Positions 8,664 through 18,092 are shown, counted from the stretch's first letter. The stretch: DNA of 64,000 nucleotides from SZUA-430 sp964561925 (GCA_964561925.1 CAZLRW010000003.1:1-64000); one strand, 5' to 3'. Numbers and translations are program-made. The notes: a model not told the origin generated them from the sequence alone.

Positions 8664-8880
8664 CGACCGCCTCATTGGAATCGAAACTGAGGCGGAGATT
8701 GGCCCGGCTGCCCCGGTTTGAGAATGCGAAACAGGCAAGCCCCACCAAACCGTCACAACCGCCGTTCGCGTCACCGGAACACACGGTTTCGCCAAGTCGT
8801 GCGCGGCTCCGCGCTTGAAGTGTGTCCCCGCGTACCGCCATCATTGCCCCCGTGAACGGCGCTTGAGGGGGGCGCGGACG

Positions 8881-9150
8881 TTGCAATTGGTCAGCCTTGC
8901 CGAGCTTCTGGGCTTCGATCCGGCCGCAATGTGGCGGCTGGCGTGGGTGCTGTTTTTCGTGCGGCTGGGCCTCGGCTTCCTCGTCGGCATCGACGACGTC
9001 TTGCACGGCTTCAAAGCAACGCGCCCCGACCGCGCCGCACACGAGCGCGAAGCCCGTTCGATCCGCCGCGCGAACCTGCTCGTCACAATCCTGCACGTGG
9101 CGATGCTCGCAACGTTCGCGCTCGCCGCGTTGCGCGTACCGGCACCGTAG
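8881..9150 (+). CDS. Small two-helix membrane protein
   Basis: 89 residues starting at TTG 8881, chosen because a GAGGGGGG ribosome site lies about 10 bases upstream; longer forms beginning at TTG 8815 have an Arg/Cys-rich leader that looks untranslated. Two hydrophobic segments (MWRLAWVLFFVRLGLGFLVG and LLVTILHVAMLATFALAAL) flank a charged loop. No family recognised. Confidence 0.5.
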   Translation: MQLVSLAELLGFDPAAMWRLAWVLFFVRLGLGFLVGIDDVLHGFKATRPDRAAHEREARSIRRANLLVTILHVAMLATFALAALRVPAP

Positions 9151-9194
9151 GCGCTTATGCCAACGAGTTGAACCGTCGCCGAAACGCCTCTGGC

Positions 9195-9578
9195 TTAGCC
9201 TTTCTTGATCAACGAGGACGGCCACCCGACACGAACCAACAAGTTGTCCGGACCGCCTATGCCGACTTCGTACATGCCCCATTCGCGGTGGCGAAGAACA
9301 CCGCCGGGCCGGATGACGAGGTCGTCGACGCGCGCCGCGATCGTCTCGACATGCGGCGTTCGAATGAAGACACCGAAGGGGTTGTGCTCGGCCGGTACGC
9401 GCCAAGGGCCTTTGCCGGCCTGCGTCAAATGTACTTCGCAGTCCCAGCCCGTCATGATGATGTATTGATCGTCACCGCCCGCGCGCACAAACCCGAGGCG
9501 CTCCCAGAACGGAATTGCGGCGGGCAGATCGTTGCTCGGCACGATGGCGAAGGCGCCGACGGATTCAGTTTCCGACAT
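9195..9578 (-). CDS. VOC/glyoxalase-fold protein (bleomycin-resistance-like)
   Basis: 127 residues with the vicinal-oxygen-chelate pattern: FAIVPSNDLPAAIPFWERLGF at the start, a central WDCEVHLTQ strand and a second half with FGVFIRTPHVE and EWGMYEVGIGGPDNLLVRVG. Length and layout match bleomycin-resistance/glyoxalase proteins. GGGAGA is 6-7 bases before ATG 9578. Substrate unknown. Confidence 0.78.
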   Translation of the reverse strand: MSETESVGAFAIVPSNDLPAAIPFWERLGFVRAGGDDQYIIMTGWDCEVHLTQAGKGPWRVPAEHNPFGVFIRTPHVETIAARVDDLVIRPGGVLRHREWGMYEVGIGGPDNLLVRVGWPSSLIKKG

Positions 9579-9661
9579 CAACAATCTCCCGCTGGGCAAC
9601 AGGGAATCGTTACCATGTCAGTGACCGCAAGTGGAAACACATCGCGACCGAAAGCGATCCC

Positions 9662-10861
9662 TTAGTTCGCCATCCCGAGCGGCGCGGAGTAGATCTCGGC
9701 CGCTTCCAGATACCCGTAACCGTGCTTCAGAGCGAACGTCGCGGGCTCGAGCACCTTGAGATAGTCCGCCTCCATCATCGCGAACTGCTCCGGCGTTGGT
9801 TCCGGCGCTTTGTGGAACGCGAGCACCATCGCGCGCCGGTGCTTGGCCAGCATGTCGACGAAGGTTTGCATCTTCTCCGGCGGCACGTAGCCGCCGAGGC
9901 AGAAATTCTCCGTGATCGTCGAGTGCAGCGCGTCGCCCACCGCGGGCGCCACCTTGATCAGGTCCTTGAACAGCGCCGCCGGCGTCTCGAACACATGGCT
10001 GGCCTTCACGCCGATCTGGTCGAACAGCGACGAGGCGAAACCGTAGCCGCGGCTCATCCATCCGGGCATCAGTTCGGCCGCGAACCCCGCCATTTGCAGC
10101 GGCAAATTCACGAGAAACTCGCGCGCCGGCGTTTCGGGGTCGATGTCGCGTTCCTCCGCATACGCGGCGGGCAGCGGCGCGTCGTTGTCGCGGTTCTTGA
10201 ACACGAGGCGCCAAAGCTCCGTCTCCCGCGTCAACCGCCGCTGTTGCTGCGCGAGCGTCAGCGGCGGATCGTCCCCCTCGCCGGGCACAGGGCGGATGTG
10301 CTTCTCGAACGGCATCAGCGCTTTCGTCGCCTGAATCACCTCAGCGCGCGTGTCCTTCGGAAAGTTGAGCCCATTCGCGCTCAACTCGCCGACCATCGCG
10401 CGCGCAAGCGCGTCGATCGCCGTTTCGTCCTCCGCCGCCAGATAGCGCTCGTAGAGCTCAACCACGCGCGCCGTATCACCGTACGGGACGAAGTAGGGCC
10501 GCCCCCACGCGGCGACATCGGAGTCGTAGCCCGGGAGGCCCGGCACGAACTCCGGTCGCTCGTACACTCTGGTTTCCTCAGGCGGCTTGCGGCCGAGAAG
10601 TCGCTCGAAAAATGTCGCGTTGCGTTTGGGAACGGTGTAGCGCTCCTGCACCTTTGGCACGACCGCTTCCTGCGCCTTGCGCAGATCCATGCTGAAGCGC
10701 ACAGCTGCGAACCGCCATGCCGACGCGCGCGCCGCCAACAAAGCGGCCCGCGCCGCGCGCGCAATCACGTCGTCGATCGGCTTGCCGTCCTTGACGAACG
10801 GCACCAGCCGGTCGCGAAACAACGCGACGTCGACCGGATGTGCGCTGGTGTCGAGCCCCAT
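9662..10861 (-). CDS. Uncharacterised 399-residue protein
   Basis: A soluble protein without signal peptide. It begins MGLDTSAHPVDVALFRDRLVP and is rich in Tyr, Pro and charged residues. Blocks such as RNATFFERLLGRKPPEE, RPEFVPGLPGYDSDVAAW and KALMPFEKHIRPVPGEGDD stand out but match no family I know. Codon use is like its neighbours. A cobalamin riboswitch on the opposite strand begins about 85 bases beyond its start. Confidence 0.7.
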   Translation of the reverse strand: MGLDTSAHPVDVALFRDRLVPFVKDGKPIDDVIARAARAALLAARASAWRFAAVRFSMDLRKAQEAVVPKVQERYTVPKRNATFFERLLGRKPPEETRVYERPEFVPGLPGYDSDVAAWGRPYFVPYGDTARVVELYERYLAAEDETAIDALARAMVGELSANGLNFPKDTRAEVIQATKALMPFEKHIRPVPGEGDDPPLTLAQQQRRLTRETELWRLVFKNRDNDAPLPAAYAEERDIDPETPAREFLVNLPLQMAGFAAELMPGWMSRGYGFASSLFDQIGVKASHVFETPAALFKDLIKVAPAVGDALHSTITENFCLGGYVPPEKMQTFVDMLAKHRRAMVLAFHKAPEPTPEQFAMMEADYLKVLEPATFALKHGYGYLEAAEIYSAPLGMAN

Positions 10862-10947
10862 CGTTCCCCCACTGCGCGAACCAATCCGCGCACATCATCC
10901 GTGCACGCGACGCGGCTTGACGTGCAAGCAAATTTCGTCGCATCGTT

Positions 10948-11118
10948 AATCGTTACGTTGGTTTAGGGAACGCCGGTGAAAAACCGGGGCTGCCCCCGCA
11001 ACTGTAAGCGACGATGCGCCGGCCATTGACGCCACTGGTCCCACGAAGGTGACGGGACCGGGAAGGCGGCCGGCGAAGGGTCGTGAGCCAGGAGACCTGC
11101 CCGCGTAAGTCACCCCTC
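10948..11118 (+). promoter_or_regulatory. Cobalamin (AdoCbl) riboswitch
   Basis: The aptamer landmarks appear in order: GGGAACGCCGGTGAAAAACC, then GGGGCTGCCCCCGCAACTGT (the B12-box core, about 10985-11004), a GCCACTGG segment, GGGAAGGCGGCCGGCGAAGG and GTCGTGAGCCAGGAGACCTG. This is the standard AdoCbl aptamer. It lies on the plus strand about 145 bases before a TonB-dependent receptor gene and should repress it when B12 is plentiful. The outer helix boundaries are approximate. Confidence 0.95.
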
Positions 11119-11236
11119 ATGCGCGCGGCGGGCGCGGCTGAGACGGATCCCTCCGGTGCGGTGACGTTGCAACGGCTCGAGCCATGGTGGTTCGCGCCGC
11201 GGCTCGTGGGCGTGCGCGTGAGGGAAGACGTGCGCG

Positions 11237-11254
11237 CCCCGTCAACGCACGGGG
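11237..11254 (+). promoter_or_regulatory. Hairpin over the btuB translation start region
   Basis: CCCCGT (11237-11242) pairs with ACGGGG (11249-11254) across a six-base loop, ending seven bases before the btuB ATG. The 3' arm holds the only G-rich Shine-Dalgarno candidate. This fits a translation-blocking expression platform for the upstream riboswitch; that use is inferred. Confidence 0.5.
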
Positions 11255-11261
11255 TCTATGA

Positions 11262-13208
11262 ATGTCGCGCATTTTGCTCTTGGTTTCCGCATCCGCACTC
11301 GCTCTGTCGGCCGCTGCCGCGCGCGCCGACGAAGGCAAAGTCGAAAAAGTCGTCGTCACCGCCAGCCGCATCGGCAAAGTCGCCGAAGACCGGCTCGGCA
11401 CCGCCGTGACCATCCTCGACAAATCCCAAATCGAAGAACGCCAAACCCGCTTCGTCTCGGACGTACTGCGCGACGTGCCATCGGTCGCGGTCAGCCGCTC
11501 CGGCGGCCCCGGCACCTCGACGCAAGTGCGCATGCGCGGGGCCGAGGCGAACCACACGCTCGTGCTTCTGGACGGCGCTGACGTCGCCGATCCGTTCCAG
11601 GGCGAGTTCGATTTCTCAGGGCTCCTCGCGAACGACATCGAACGCATCGAAATCCTGCGCGGCTCGCAAAGCGCGCTCTACGGCTCCGACGCCGTCGGCG
11701 GCGTCATCAACATCATCCCGCGCCGCGGCGCCGGCGCCTTAACCACGGAAGCGTTCGCCGAAGCGGGCTCGTTCGGCACCTGGCAAGCGGCGGCAAACGT
11801 CGGCGCCGGCGGCGACGCCTGGGACGCCTTCGCAAACGCCACGCGCCACGAAACCGACGGCACAAACATCTCCCGCTTCGGCGCGGAGAAGGACGGCGAG
11901 GCGCACACTGCCTATCTCTTCAACGCCGGCGTAACGCCCGCGGCGAACCTCGAACTCCGCGCGCTCGTGCGCTACGTCGAAACCGATGCCGACACCGACC
12001 CGCAAGACTTCGCGTTCCCGACGACGCCCACGGAAGGCCTCGTCATCGACGGCCCGGACACGACCGCGACGCGCCAATTCTTCGCGAACCTCTCGGCCGA
12101 ACTCCACGCGCTCGGCGATCGCTGGCAAACGAAACTGAGCTACGCGAGAGCCGACGTCGACCGCGAAAATTTCTCGACCGACTTCTTCGCTTTCCCCGTG
12201 GGCCTCACCCCGTTCTTCTCCGCCGGCACGCGCGACAAGGCGAGCCTCGTTTCCGCGCTCACGTTCGACACAGGCGGCGTCAGCCACAAACTCACCGCCG
12301 CCCTCGATTGGAAGGAGGAAACCTACCAAAACGTCGCGACCGGCGTCTTCGATCCGGGCATCAACGGCGAGCGCGCGACGGAAAACACCGGCTACGTCCT
12401 CTCCTACGACCTCGCATTCGCCGACGTTGATGCGGGCGCCGCAATCCGGCGCGACGAAAACGACCGCTTCGACGACGCGACGACCTATCGCCTGCAGGCG
12501 AGCTGGCGCGTGACGGAGGCGACGCGTCTGCGCGCGACCGCCGGCAGCGGCATCAAGAACCCGACGAACTTCGAACTCTTCGGCTTCGACCCCGGCGCCT
12601 TCATCGGCAACCCGAACCTGAAACCGGAAAAATCGATCGGCTGGGACGTGGGCGTCGACCACACGTTCTGGAACGGCGACGCAAAGGTCAGCGCGACCTA
12701 TTTCGAAGCGACGCTGGAAGACGAGATCTTTACCGTCTTCACGTTCGTACCTCCGTTCACGTTCCTAAGCTCTCCCGCAAACCGCATGAGCGAGAGCGAA
12801 CGCAAGGGCGTCGAACTGACGCTCGACGCGAAACTCGACGACGCCTGGACGCTGAACGCCGCCTACACCTATCTCGACGCTTCGGAGGCAGGCCAAGCCG
12901 AAGTCCGCCGCCCGCGCCACACCGCGTCGCTGAACCTCGCCTATCGCGTCCTCGAAAACGCGCAAGCGACGCTGACCATCCGCCACACCGGCGCCCAGTT
13001 CGACAACGAATTCGCAAGCGCCACACCCGCAACCCGCGCCAAACTCGACGCCTTCACGCTCGTCAACATCGGGGCCAGCTACGAGATCACCGACAACGTC
13101 GAAGTCTTCGCCCGCGCCGAAAACCTGCTCGATGAGGAGTACGAGGAAGTGCTGAGCTACCGCGCGCCCGGCATCGCCGCCTACGCGGGGATAAGGACGA
13201 AGTTTTGA
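11262..13208 (+). CDS. btuB: TonB-dependent vitamin B12 receptor, BtuB-like
   Basis: 648 residues. A signal peptide (about 1-22, ending AAARA) is followed by a TonB-box-like VEKVVVTAS, a plug domain (TAVTILDKSQIEERQ ... VRMRGAEANHTLVLLDGADV ... IERIEILRGSQSALYGSDAV) and a 22-strand-type barrel ending in the usual terminal Phe (GIRTKF). Size and plug match BtuB (E. coli about 614). The cobalamin riboswitch directly upstream is the main evidence that the cargo is cobalamin or a corrinoid. It acts in the outer membrane with TonB-ExbBD, which are not in this window. Confidence 0.92.
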   Translation: MSRILLLVSASALALSAAAARADEGKVEKVVVTASRIGKVAEDRLGTAVTILDKSQIEERQTRFVSDVLRDVPSVAVSRSGGPGTSTQVRMRGAEANHTLVLLDGADVADPFQGEFDFSGLLANDIERIEILRGSQSALYGSDAVGGVINIIPRRGAGALTTEAFAEAGSFGTWQAAANVGAGGDAWDAFANATRHETDGTNISRFGAEKDGEAHTAYLFNAGVTPAANLELRALVRYVETDADTDPQDFAFPTTPTEGLVIDGPDTTATRQFFANLSAELHALGDRWQTKLSYARADVDRENFSTDFFAFPVGLTPFFSAGTRDKASLVSALTFDTGGVSHKLTAALDWKEETYQNVATGVFDPGINGERATENTGYVLSYDLAFADVDAGAAIRRDENDRFDDATTYRLQASWRVTEATRLRATAGSGIKNPTNFELFGFDPGAFIGNPNLKPEKSIGWDVGVDHTFWNGDAKVSATYFEATLEDEIFTVFTFVPPFTFLSSPANRMSESERKGVELTLDAKLDDAWTLNAAYTYLDASEAGQAEVRRPRHTASLNLAYRVLENAQATLTIRHTGAQFDNEFASATPATRAKLDAFTLVNIGASYEITDNVEVFARAENLLDEEYEEVLSYRAPGIAAYAGIRTKF

Positions 13209-13213
13209 AAAAC

Positions 13214-13915
13214 CTATGTCCCGCTGGTCCGCTTGGCGATAGCTTGGATGCGCGTCGCGACCCCAAGCTTCGCCTTCGCGTTGCCCACGTGAAATCGCAC
13301 CGTGCGCGCCGAAATCCCAAGTGCTTGCCCGGTTTCGGCGTCGGTCTTGCCCTGCCCGACGAGCCTCAAGCACTCGGCCTCGCGCGGCGTGAGCGGACTG
13401 TTGGGCCGCCTCGGATCGAGCAACTCGGCGAACCTTGCATATGCGGCGTACGCGGCCGCCCCAAGGACGGCGCGCACGCGCGGCGACAGATCCGGTTCGC
13501 GACCTGCAAAGCCGACATACCACGCAAGTCCGTGATCGTCGTGGATCGGCACGACCAGCCCGTCATGGTCAGAGAAGTAGGAAGGAAAGCATCGCGCCCA
13601 CTCGGCGGGTTCCATTTTCAGGTTTTCGCGCACGCGCGACATGACGAACGGCTCTTCGCTTTCGCGCGCACGCGCAAAAAGCGGATTGTCGACGACGGGG
13701 CGCGTCGCGTCCAAGGCCTCGATCGGCGCGCGCCCGCGCACGGAGTAGATGAGCGCGGGAGCCACGCGGTCGAACAGTTTGCGCATGTCGACGATGATGC
13801 CGGACGTATATCCGAAGCGCCCCGCGACGCCATACAGCGCCTCCCCCACTTCGTGCGCCCGGCCCGAGTCGCTAAGCCTCAGGTGCAAGTCCCGCAGCGC
13901 TTGAAGAACATCCAT
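13214..13915 (-). CDS. LuxR-family transcriptional regulator (solo)
   Basis: 233 residues. The N-terminal region (about 1-165) has the size and alpha-beta pattern of an autoinducer-binding domain; the C-terminal GerE/LuxR HTH reads LTPREAECLRLVGQGKTDAE followed by GISARTVRFHVGNAKAKLGV. No luxI-type synthase is visible in the window, so it is a solo. ATG 13915 is preferred; a TTG three codons upstream is possible. It is convergent with btuB and divergent from the btuF-like gene. It is a paralogue of the regulator at 17223-17939 (shared ISARTVRFH). Confidence 0.85.
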   Translation of the reverse strand: MDVLQALRDLHLRLSDSGRAHEVGEALYGVAGRFGYTSGIIVDMRKLFDRVAPALIYSVRGRAPIEALDATRPVVDNPLFARARESEEPFVMSRVRENLKMEPAEWARCFPSYFSDHDGLVVPIHDDHGLAWYVGFAGREPDLSPRVRAVLGAAAYAAYARFAELLDPRRPNSPLTPREAECLRLVGQGKTDAETGQALGISARTVRFHVGNAKAKLGVATRIQAIAKRTSGT

Positions 13916-14013
13916 CGCGGTCAATCTAGCACAAGTCCGCCCAGGGTCATGGTCGATTCTCTCGTCGCCACGGCCTTGTGGCGAGCGCTGGATTTAGGTG
14001 AGGCTTGCCGCCC

Positions 14014-14925
14014 ATGACCCCGCGAATCGTATCGCTCCTGCCCAGCGCAACCGAAATTGCCGCAGCACTCGGCTTCGAGGACCGCCTCGTCGGTCGCTCG
14101 CACGAATGCGACTTCCCGCCGGCGGTGCGCCGCCTGCCGGTTCTAACCGCGACCAAACTTGAAAAGGGCTTGCGATCGCAAGCGATCGACACCCGCGTGC
14201 AAGAGATCGTGCGTCAGGGCTTGTCGGTCTACGAGGTCGACGCACCGCGTTTGCGCGCACTCCGGCCCGACGTGATCCTCACACAAACGCAGTGTGCCGT
14301 CTGTGCCGTCACCCCCGGCGACCTAGAGGGCGCGCTGCACGAATGGTCCGGCAAGGCGCCGCGGCTGCTGTCGCTCGCGCCGGACGGTTTGAACGATGTC
14401 TGGAACGACATCGGCGTCGTCGCCGCCGCCCTCGATGCGGCACGCGCCGGCGAGCGCCTGGTCGGCGAGTTGACCACACGCCTGAACGCACTGCGCGTGA
14501 GGACGCACGCCGAGCACCGCCCGACAGTCGCCGCGATCGAATGGATCGAACCGCTGATGGCCGCGGGAAACTGGATTCCGGAACTGATCGTCGCCGCCGG
14601 CGGACGGCCTCTCTTCGCGAAAGCGGGACAGCATTCGCCATGGCTCGATTGGGACGCGCTCACCGCCGCCGATCCGGACGTGATCGTGTTGATGCCATGC
14701 GGTTACCGGATTGCCGACACGCTCGCCGAACTCGACACGCTGCGGCGGCACCGCGCCTGGCCGAGCTTGGCTGCCATTCGGGCCGGCCGCGTCTTCGTCG
14801 GCGACGGCCATCACTATTTCAACCGGCCCGGTCCGCGGCTCGTCGAGTCCGCTGAAATCCTCGCCGAAATCCTAGGCACCGCCCACTTCGGTCACGAAGG
14901 CACCGGTTGGGTACGCGCGACTTGA
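14014..14925 (+). CDS. btuF: Cobalamin-binding protein, BtuF-like
   Basis: 303 residues from ATG 14014, which has AGGTGAGG ten bases upstream. MTPRIVSLLPSATEIAAALG and VGRSHECDFPP are the standard opening of bacterial BtuF-like cobalamin-binding proteins; a QTQCAVCAV segment and a long linker helix between two Rossmann-like lobes follow. No signal peptide is visible, as in many such homologues that are cytoplasmic or of unclear location. It lies close to the riboswitch-controlled btuB, supporting a corrinoid role. No BtuCD permease or ATPase gene is present. Confidence 0.8.
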   Translation: MTPRIVSLLPSATEIAAALGFEDRLVGRSHECDFPPAVRRLPVLTATKLEKGLRSQAIDTRVQEIVRQGLSVYEVDAPRLRALRPDVILTQTQCAVCAVTPGDLEGALHEWSGKAPRLLSLAPDGLNDVWNDIGVVAAALDAARAGERLVGELTTRLNALRVRTHAEHRPTVAAIEWIEPLMAAGNWIPELIVAAGGRPLFAKAGQHSPWLDWDALTAADPDVIVLMPCGYRIADTLAELDTLRRHRAWPSLAAIRAGRVFVGDGHHYFNRPGPRLVESAEILAEILGTAHFGHEGTGWVRAT

Positions 14926-14980
14926 ACTTGCCGCCCCGCCGTTCGATCGGCCAGAATGCCGACGAAAGCGGGAGGCAAAG

Positions 14981-16663
14981 ATGCGGCGACGTGATGTGCT
15001 CAAAGCCATTGGCGCGGCCGCAGGATCGGCGGCGCTGCTGCCGCCCGCGCGAGCCGCGGACGATCTCACGGTCACGATCACGCTTGACGGCAAAGACCTC
15101 GTCTTCACGCAGAGCGCAGGCCAGGACCTCGGCGATTTCAAGACGCCCCATTTCTCGCAGCGTTGTATCCGCACCGATCTGCCGAACGTGCCGCTCACCG
15201 TCTTCTTCCGTCCCGACCGTGACGGCAACCGCGTCGAAGTCGTCGTCGAACTCGGTCGGTTGTGGGGCAAACCGAACGAAGCCGCGAAACACTTGGGCGC
15301 CTATCGCGCGGTAATCCGCCAGGGCACCCGTGAATTGGCAAGTCTCAAGGTCCCGCGTCACTGGTGGTTTGCGCGCTGGCGTTGGCAATCGTCGCCGCGC
15401 CCGATCGTCAGGAAGCCCGCGGAACTGATCGAGGCAAAGCTGCTTCCGCCTTACGCCGCCTCTGCCGCCGCATTTGCCGAGCCCGCCGAACAGTCTAGGC
15501 CGCCCACGTTCGACGGCCCGATGGACACCGGCGGCCTGCAGACGTCGATCGGCTCGGCCGGCGAGCGCCTTGAGCTTGGCCCCCTCACGGAGTTCCAGGC
15601 CGACTATATCATCAACGGCCGAAGCGCCGCGCTCGACGGGCTGCGTGCGCAGGCCGAGGCCTCGGCCTCGATACCCAGACATATGCGCGACGAGAAAACC
15701 CACGCGCCGATCGACTTCTTCAAGTACCCGGACGCGAGCTGGTACGACCAGCCGCACGGCGAGCCGTGGATCAGAGGTTCGGACACCATCCGAGACGCCG
15801 AAGGCAGCGTCGTCTGCGAATGGGGCATGAGCACGTCGCACGATCCCGCGCTCAACTACGTCCCGTTCCTCATGACCGAGGACCCGTTCCTGCTTGAGGA
15901 GTTGCAGTTTCAGGGCAACCACGCATTGGGTTACACGAGCTTCCACCGCAGCGAAAACGATCTGCAGATCGTCTACCCGGGCGAGACGCGTTCCTTCGCC
16001 TGGTCGATGCGAACGATGTTCCAGCTTGCCAAGGTCACGCCCGAGGCGACGCCGAAATGGCTGCTGCCGAGAAGCTACTGGAAACGCGTTGTCGCCGACA
16101 ACCTCACCTGGCTCACGAAGAACTATGTCGAGAATCCGTCACCCGCCTGCGCCGTCTTCGCCGCCGGACCGCGCATCGACTCGGTGGCCGCCTGGCAGGA
16201 GGATTTCGTGACGTTCGTACTCGGCTGGGGTGTCATGATGGGCTTCGAGGAATGGCGTCCGGCTTTCCGGTGGAAACTGAAGGCGACGCTCGCACGCACG
16301 AGCGGCAAGAGCGGCTGGCCTCGCCAATGGTGCACGCCCTACTACTTGAGCCTCTCCAAAAGCGAACCCGAGTCCTCGATGTACGCGGCGCGATCCCGCA
16401 ACGACATCTGGCTCACCTCGTGGAAGGAGGCCTGGGAACGTTTCCGTGCCGACAAGGACAACAAGGTCGAGGAACCTTTCCGCGACCAGGTCTCATGGGC
16501 ACAGCACAACGCACCCGATTTCCTCATGTACACGCGCGGCGTCCTCGCCCTCGCGACGCAACTCGGCGTCGACGAGGCGCGCGAACCGTTCGCCTTCGTC
16601 GACCGCATGGTGCAGGGCGAGCGTTACATGAAACACAAATGGGCCGTGGCCGGACGCACGTGA
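14981..16663 (+). CDS. TAT-exported protein of unknown function
   Basis: 560 residues. It begins with a short twin-arginine signal (RRRDVLKAIGAAAGSAALLPPARA, cut near residue 26). The mature protein is rich in Trp, Tyr and Pro, with blocks such as HWWFARWRWQSSPRP, FQADYIINGRSAALDG, YPDASWYDQPHGEPW and SFHRSENDLQIVYPGETRSF. I recognise no catalytic motif or family. TAT export implies a folded or cofactor-bearing periplasmic protein. It follows btuF on the same strand after 55 bases. Confidence 0.75.
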   Translation: MRRRDVLKAIGAAAGSAALLPPARAADDLTVTITLDGKDLVFTQSAGQDLGDFKTPHFSQRCIRTDLPNVPLTVFFRPDRDGNRVEVVVELGRLWGKPNEAAKHLGAYRAVIRQGTRELASLKVPRHWWFARWRWQSSPRPIVRKPAELIEAKLLPPYAASAAAFAEPAEQSRPPTFDGPMDTGGLQTSIGSAGERLELGPLTEFQADYIINGRSAALDGLRAQAEASASIPRHMRDEKTHAPIDFFKYPDASWYDQPHGEPWIRGSDTIRDAEGSVVCEWGMSTSHDPALNYVPFLMTEDPFLLEELQFQGNHALGYTSFHRSENDLQIVYPGETRSFAWSMRTMFQLAKVTPEATPKWLLPRSYWKRVVADNLTWLTKNYVENPSPACAVFAAGPRIDSVAAWQEDFVTFVLGWGVMMGFEEWRPAFRWKLKATLARTSGKSGWPRQWCTPYYLSLSKSEPESSMYAARSRNDIWLTSWKEAWERFRADKDNKVEEPFRDQVSWAQHNAPDFLMYTRGVLALATQLGVDEAREPFAFVDRMVQGERYMKHKWAVAGRT

Positions 16664-16665
16664 CC

Positions 16666-17070
16666 TCAGCGCGCCGTCCTGGCCGACTGCGAGACGACGA
16701 TCCGCATCTTTGCCTCGAGCTGAGTCTGCGAGAACGGTTTGGCGATATAGCCTGAAACCCCCGCTCCTTTTGCTTCAACGACCGAGTCTTTGTCGGCACG
16801 GCCCGTCACCATAAGGAACGGTATCTGTGAACCTGTCGATCGGACCTGTTTCAACAGTTCGATCCCGCTCACACTGGGCATGTTCCAATCGCAAATGACG
16901 AGATCGATCATATCCGGTGCGCTGTCGAGAAAGCGCATCGCTTCCTGGCCGTTTGCCGCTTCGAATACTTCTTCGATCTGCAGCTCCTTCAGCATTTTCT
17001 TGAGCAGGTTGCGTGCGGCCGGTTGATCGTCGATGATCATCACGCCCAACTTGCCTGGATTCCAAGACAA
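16666..17070 (-). CDS. Single-domain CheY-like response regulator
   Basis: 134 residues, receiver domain only. Acidic pair IIDDQ (14-15), phospho-acceptor Asp in VICDWNMPS, Thr in LMVTGRAD and Lys in YIAKPFS are all present, so it should be phosphorylatable. It starts at TTG 17070, supported by a GAGGGA ribosome site about 8 bases upstream; no ATG gives the full domain. No kinase is adjacent. The LuxR-type gene upstream is on the same strand 152 bases away. Confidence 0.88.
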   Translation of the reverse strand: MSWNPGKLGVMIIDDQPAARNLLKKMLKELQIEEVFEAANGQEAMRFLDSAPDMIDLVICDWNMPSVSGIELLKQVRSTGSQIPFLMVTGRADKDSVVEAKGAGVSGYIAKPFSQTQLEAKMRIVVSQSARTAR

Positions 17071-17145
17071 GCGAATTCTCCCTCAATCGCGGACGGACCC
17101 CATCAAACGAATATTCTTGCGCACACCTTACACCTAGTGCCGAAG

Positions 17146-17165
17146 GTGACACTGGCATATGTCAC
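17146..17165. promoter_or_regulatory. 20-bp dyad, possible LuxR-type operator
   Basis: GTGACACTGGCATATGTCAC has perfect six-base arms (GTGACA/TGTCAC) around eight bases, the length of a typical lux-box dyad. It lies between the LuxR-type gene (ends 17223) and the CheY-like gene (starts 17070), about 76 bases upstream of the latter. Binding by either LuxR solo is speculation. Confidence 0.35.
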
Positions 17166-17222
17166 AGGCATGCCGGTGGATAGAGTTCCGGCAACAGTGC
17201 GCTTTCGCACACCGGGCCAGTT

Positions 17223-17939
17223 TCAGCGATCGTTCGGCACGTCGATCAATCCCAATGTCAGCGCCTTGCGCGTCGCGGCGCCACGGGTCGCAACGCCGAG
17301 CTTTTCCCGCGCATTGTCGAGGTGAAAGCGGACCGTTCGTGCGGAAATGTTGAGATGGACGGCGATCTGTTCGCCGCTGCGCCCACGCGCGGCAAGACCG
17401 AGACACGCTTGTTCGCGTGCGGTCAGAGCTGTGCCGTCGCCTTCCGGCTCGAGTTCGCTGCGAAACGCTGCCGCGTGCGCCGCGACGGTCAACATGGCGC
17501 ACGTGAGCGAATCGAAGCGAATCGTCGGCCCCGCGACGAAGGCGACGCTGAGCAGACTCTCGTTCCAACGCGCCGGCACCACGAAGAGGTCGCTGCCGGG
17601 GCCTGCCGGAAGCGCGGCCAGCCAAGTTCGAACGAGCCGGCGGTCGAACGCCCTGACTTTGGAAACGAGAAACGATTCGGACTGGCGCCATGCAGCCCGC
17701 CGAAGCGGACTCGAGCCGTCAAGCACGTGTTTGAAACGCTCCAAGGTCGATGGCTTCGCATTGCTGAAAACGATCTCGTCGGAGTCGACCGGCGTCAGGC
17801 GCTCCCAACGCATGACCACCACGCGCGAGCCGCCGACAGCCCCGGCTGAGGCGGCGAACTCGGGCCACGCGCGATCTCTAGCAGCCTCGCCAAGGCGATG
17901 CATGCCGGTCGCGAAAGATGTGATGTGCTCGAATGCCAT
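17223..17939 (-). CDS. LuxR-family transcriptional regulator (solo)
   Basis: 238 residues. N-terminal ligand-binding-like domain (about 1-165) with WERLTPVDSDEIVFSN, then a C-terminal LuxR HTH: LTAREQACLGLAARGRSGEQ and NISARTVRFHLDNAREKLGV. Same architecture as the regulator at 13214-13915, with different N-terminal sequence, suggesting a duplicated pair with different inputs. No synthase gene nearby. Confidence 0.85.
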   Translation of the reverse strand: MAFEHITSFATGMHRLGEAARDRAWPEFAASAGAVGGSRVVVMRWERLTPVDSDEIVFSNAKPSTLERFKHVLDGSSPLRRAAWRQSESFLVSKVRAFDRRLVRTWLAALPAGPGSDLFVVPARWNESLLSVAFVAGPTIRFDSLTCAMLTVAAHAAAFRSELEPEGDGTALTAREQACLGLAARGRSGEQIAVHLNISARTVRFHLDNAREKLGVATRGAATRKALTLGLIDVPNDR

Positions 17940-18092
17940 AGACCCGCGCCGATACGAAAGGGCGGTAAGCGCGGATCAATCCCTTAACGAAATACAACGC
18001 CAGCGGGTTTTTGAACGCAGACGAACGGAATATTCCACAAACGGAACGGGCGCCCACTGGCGCCCGCCCTGCAAAACACAAACCTGCTTCGT

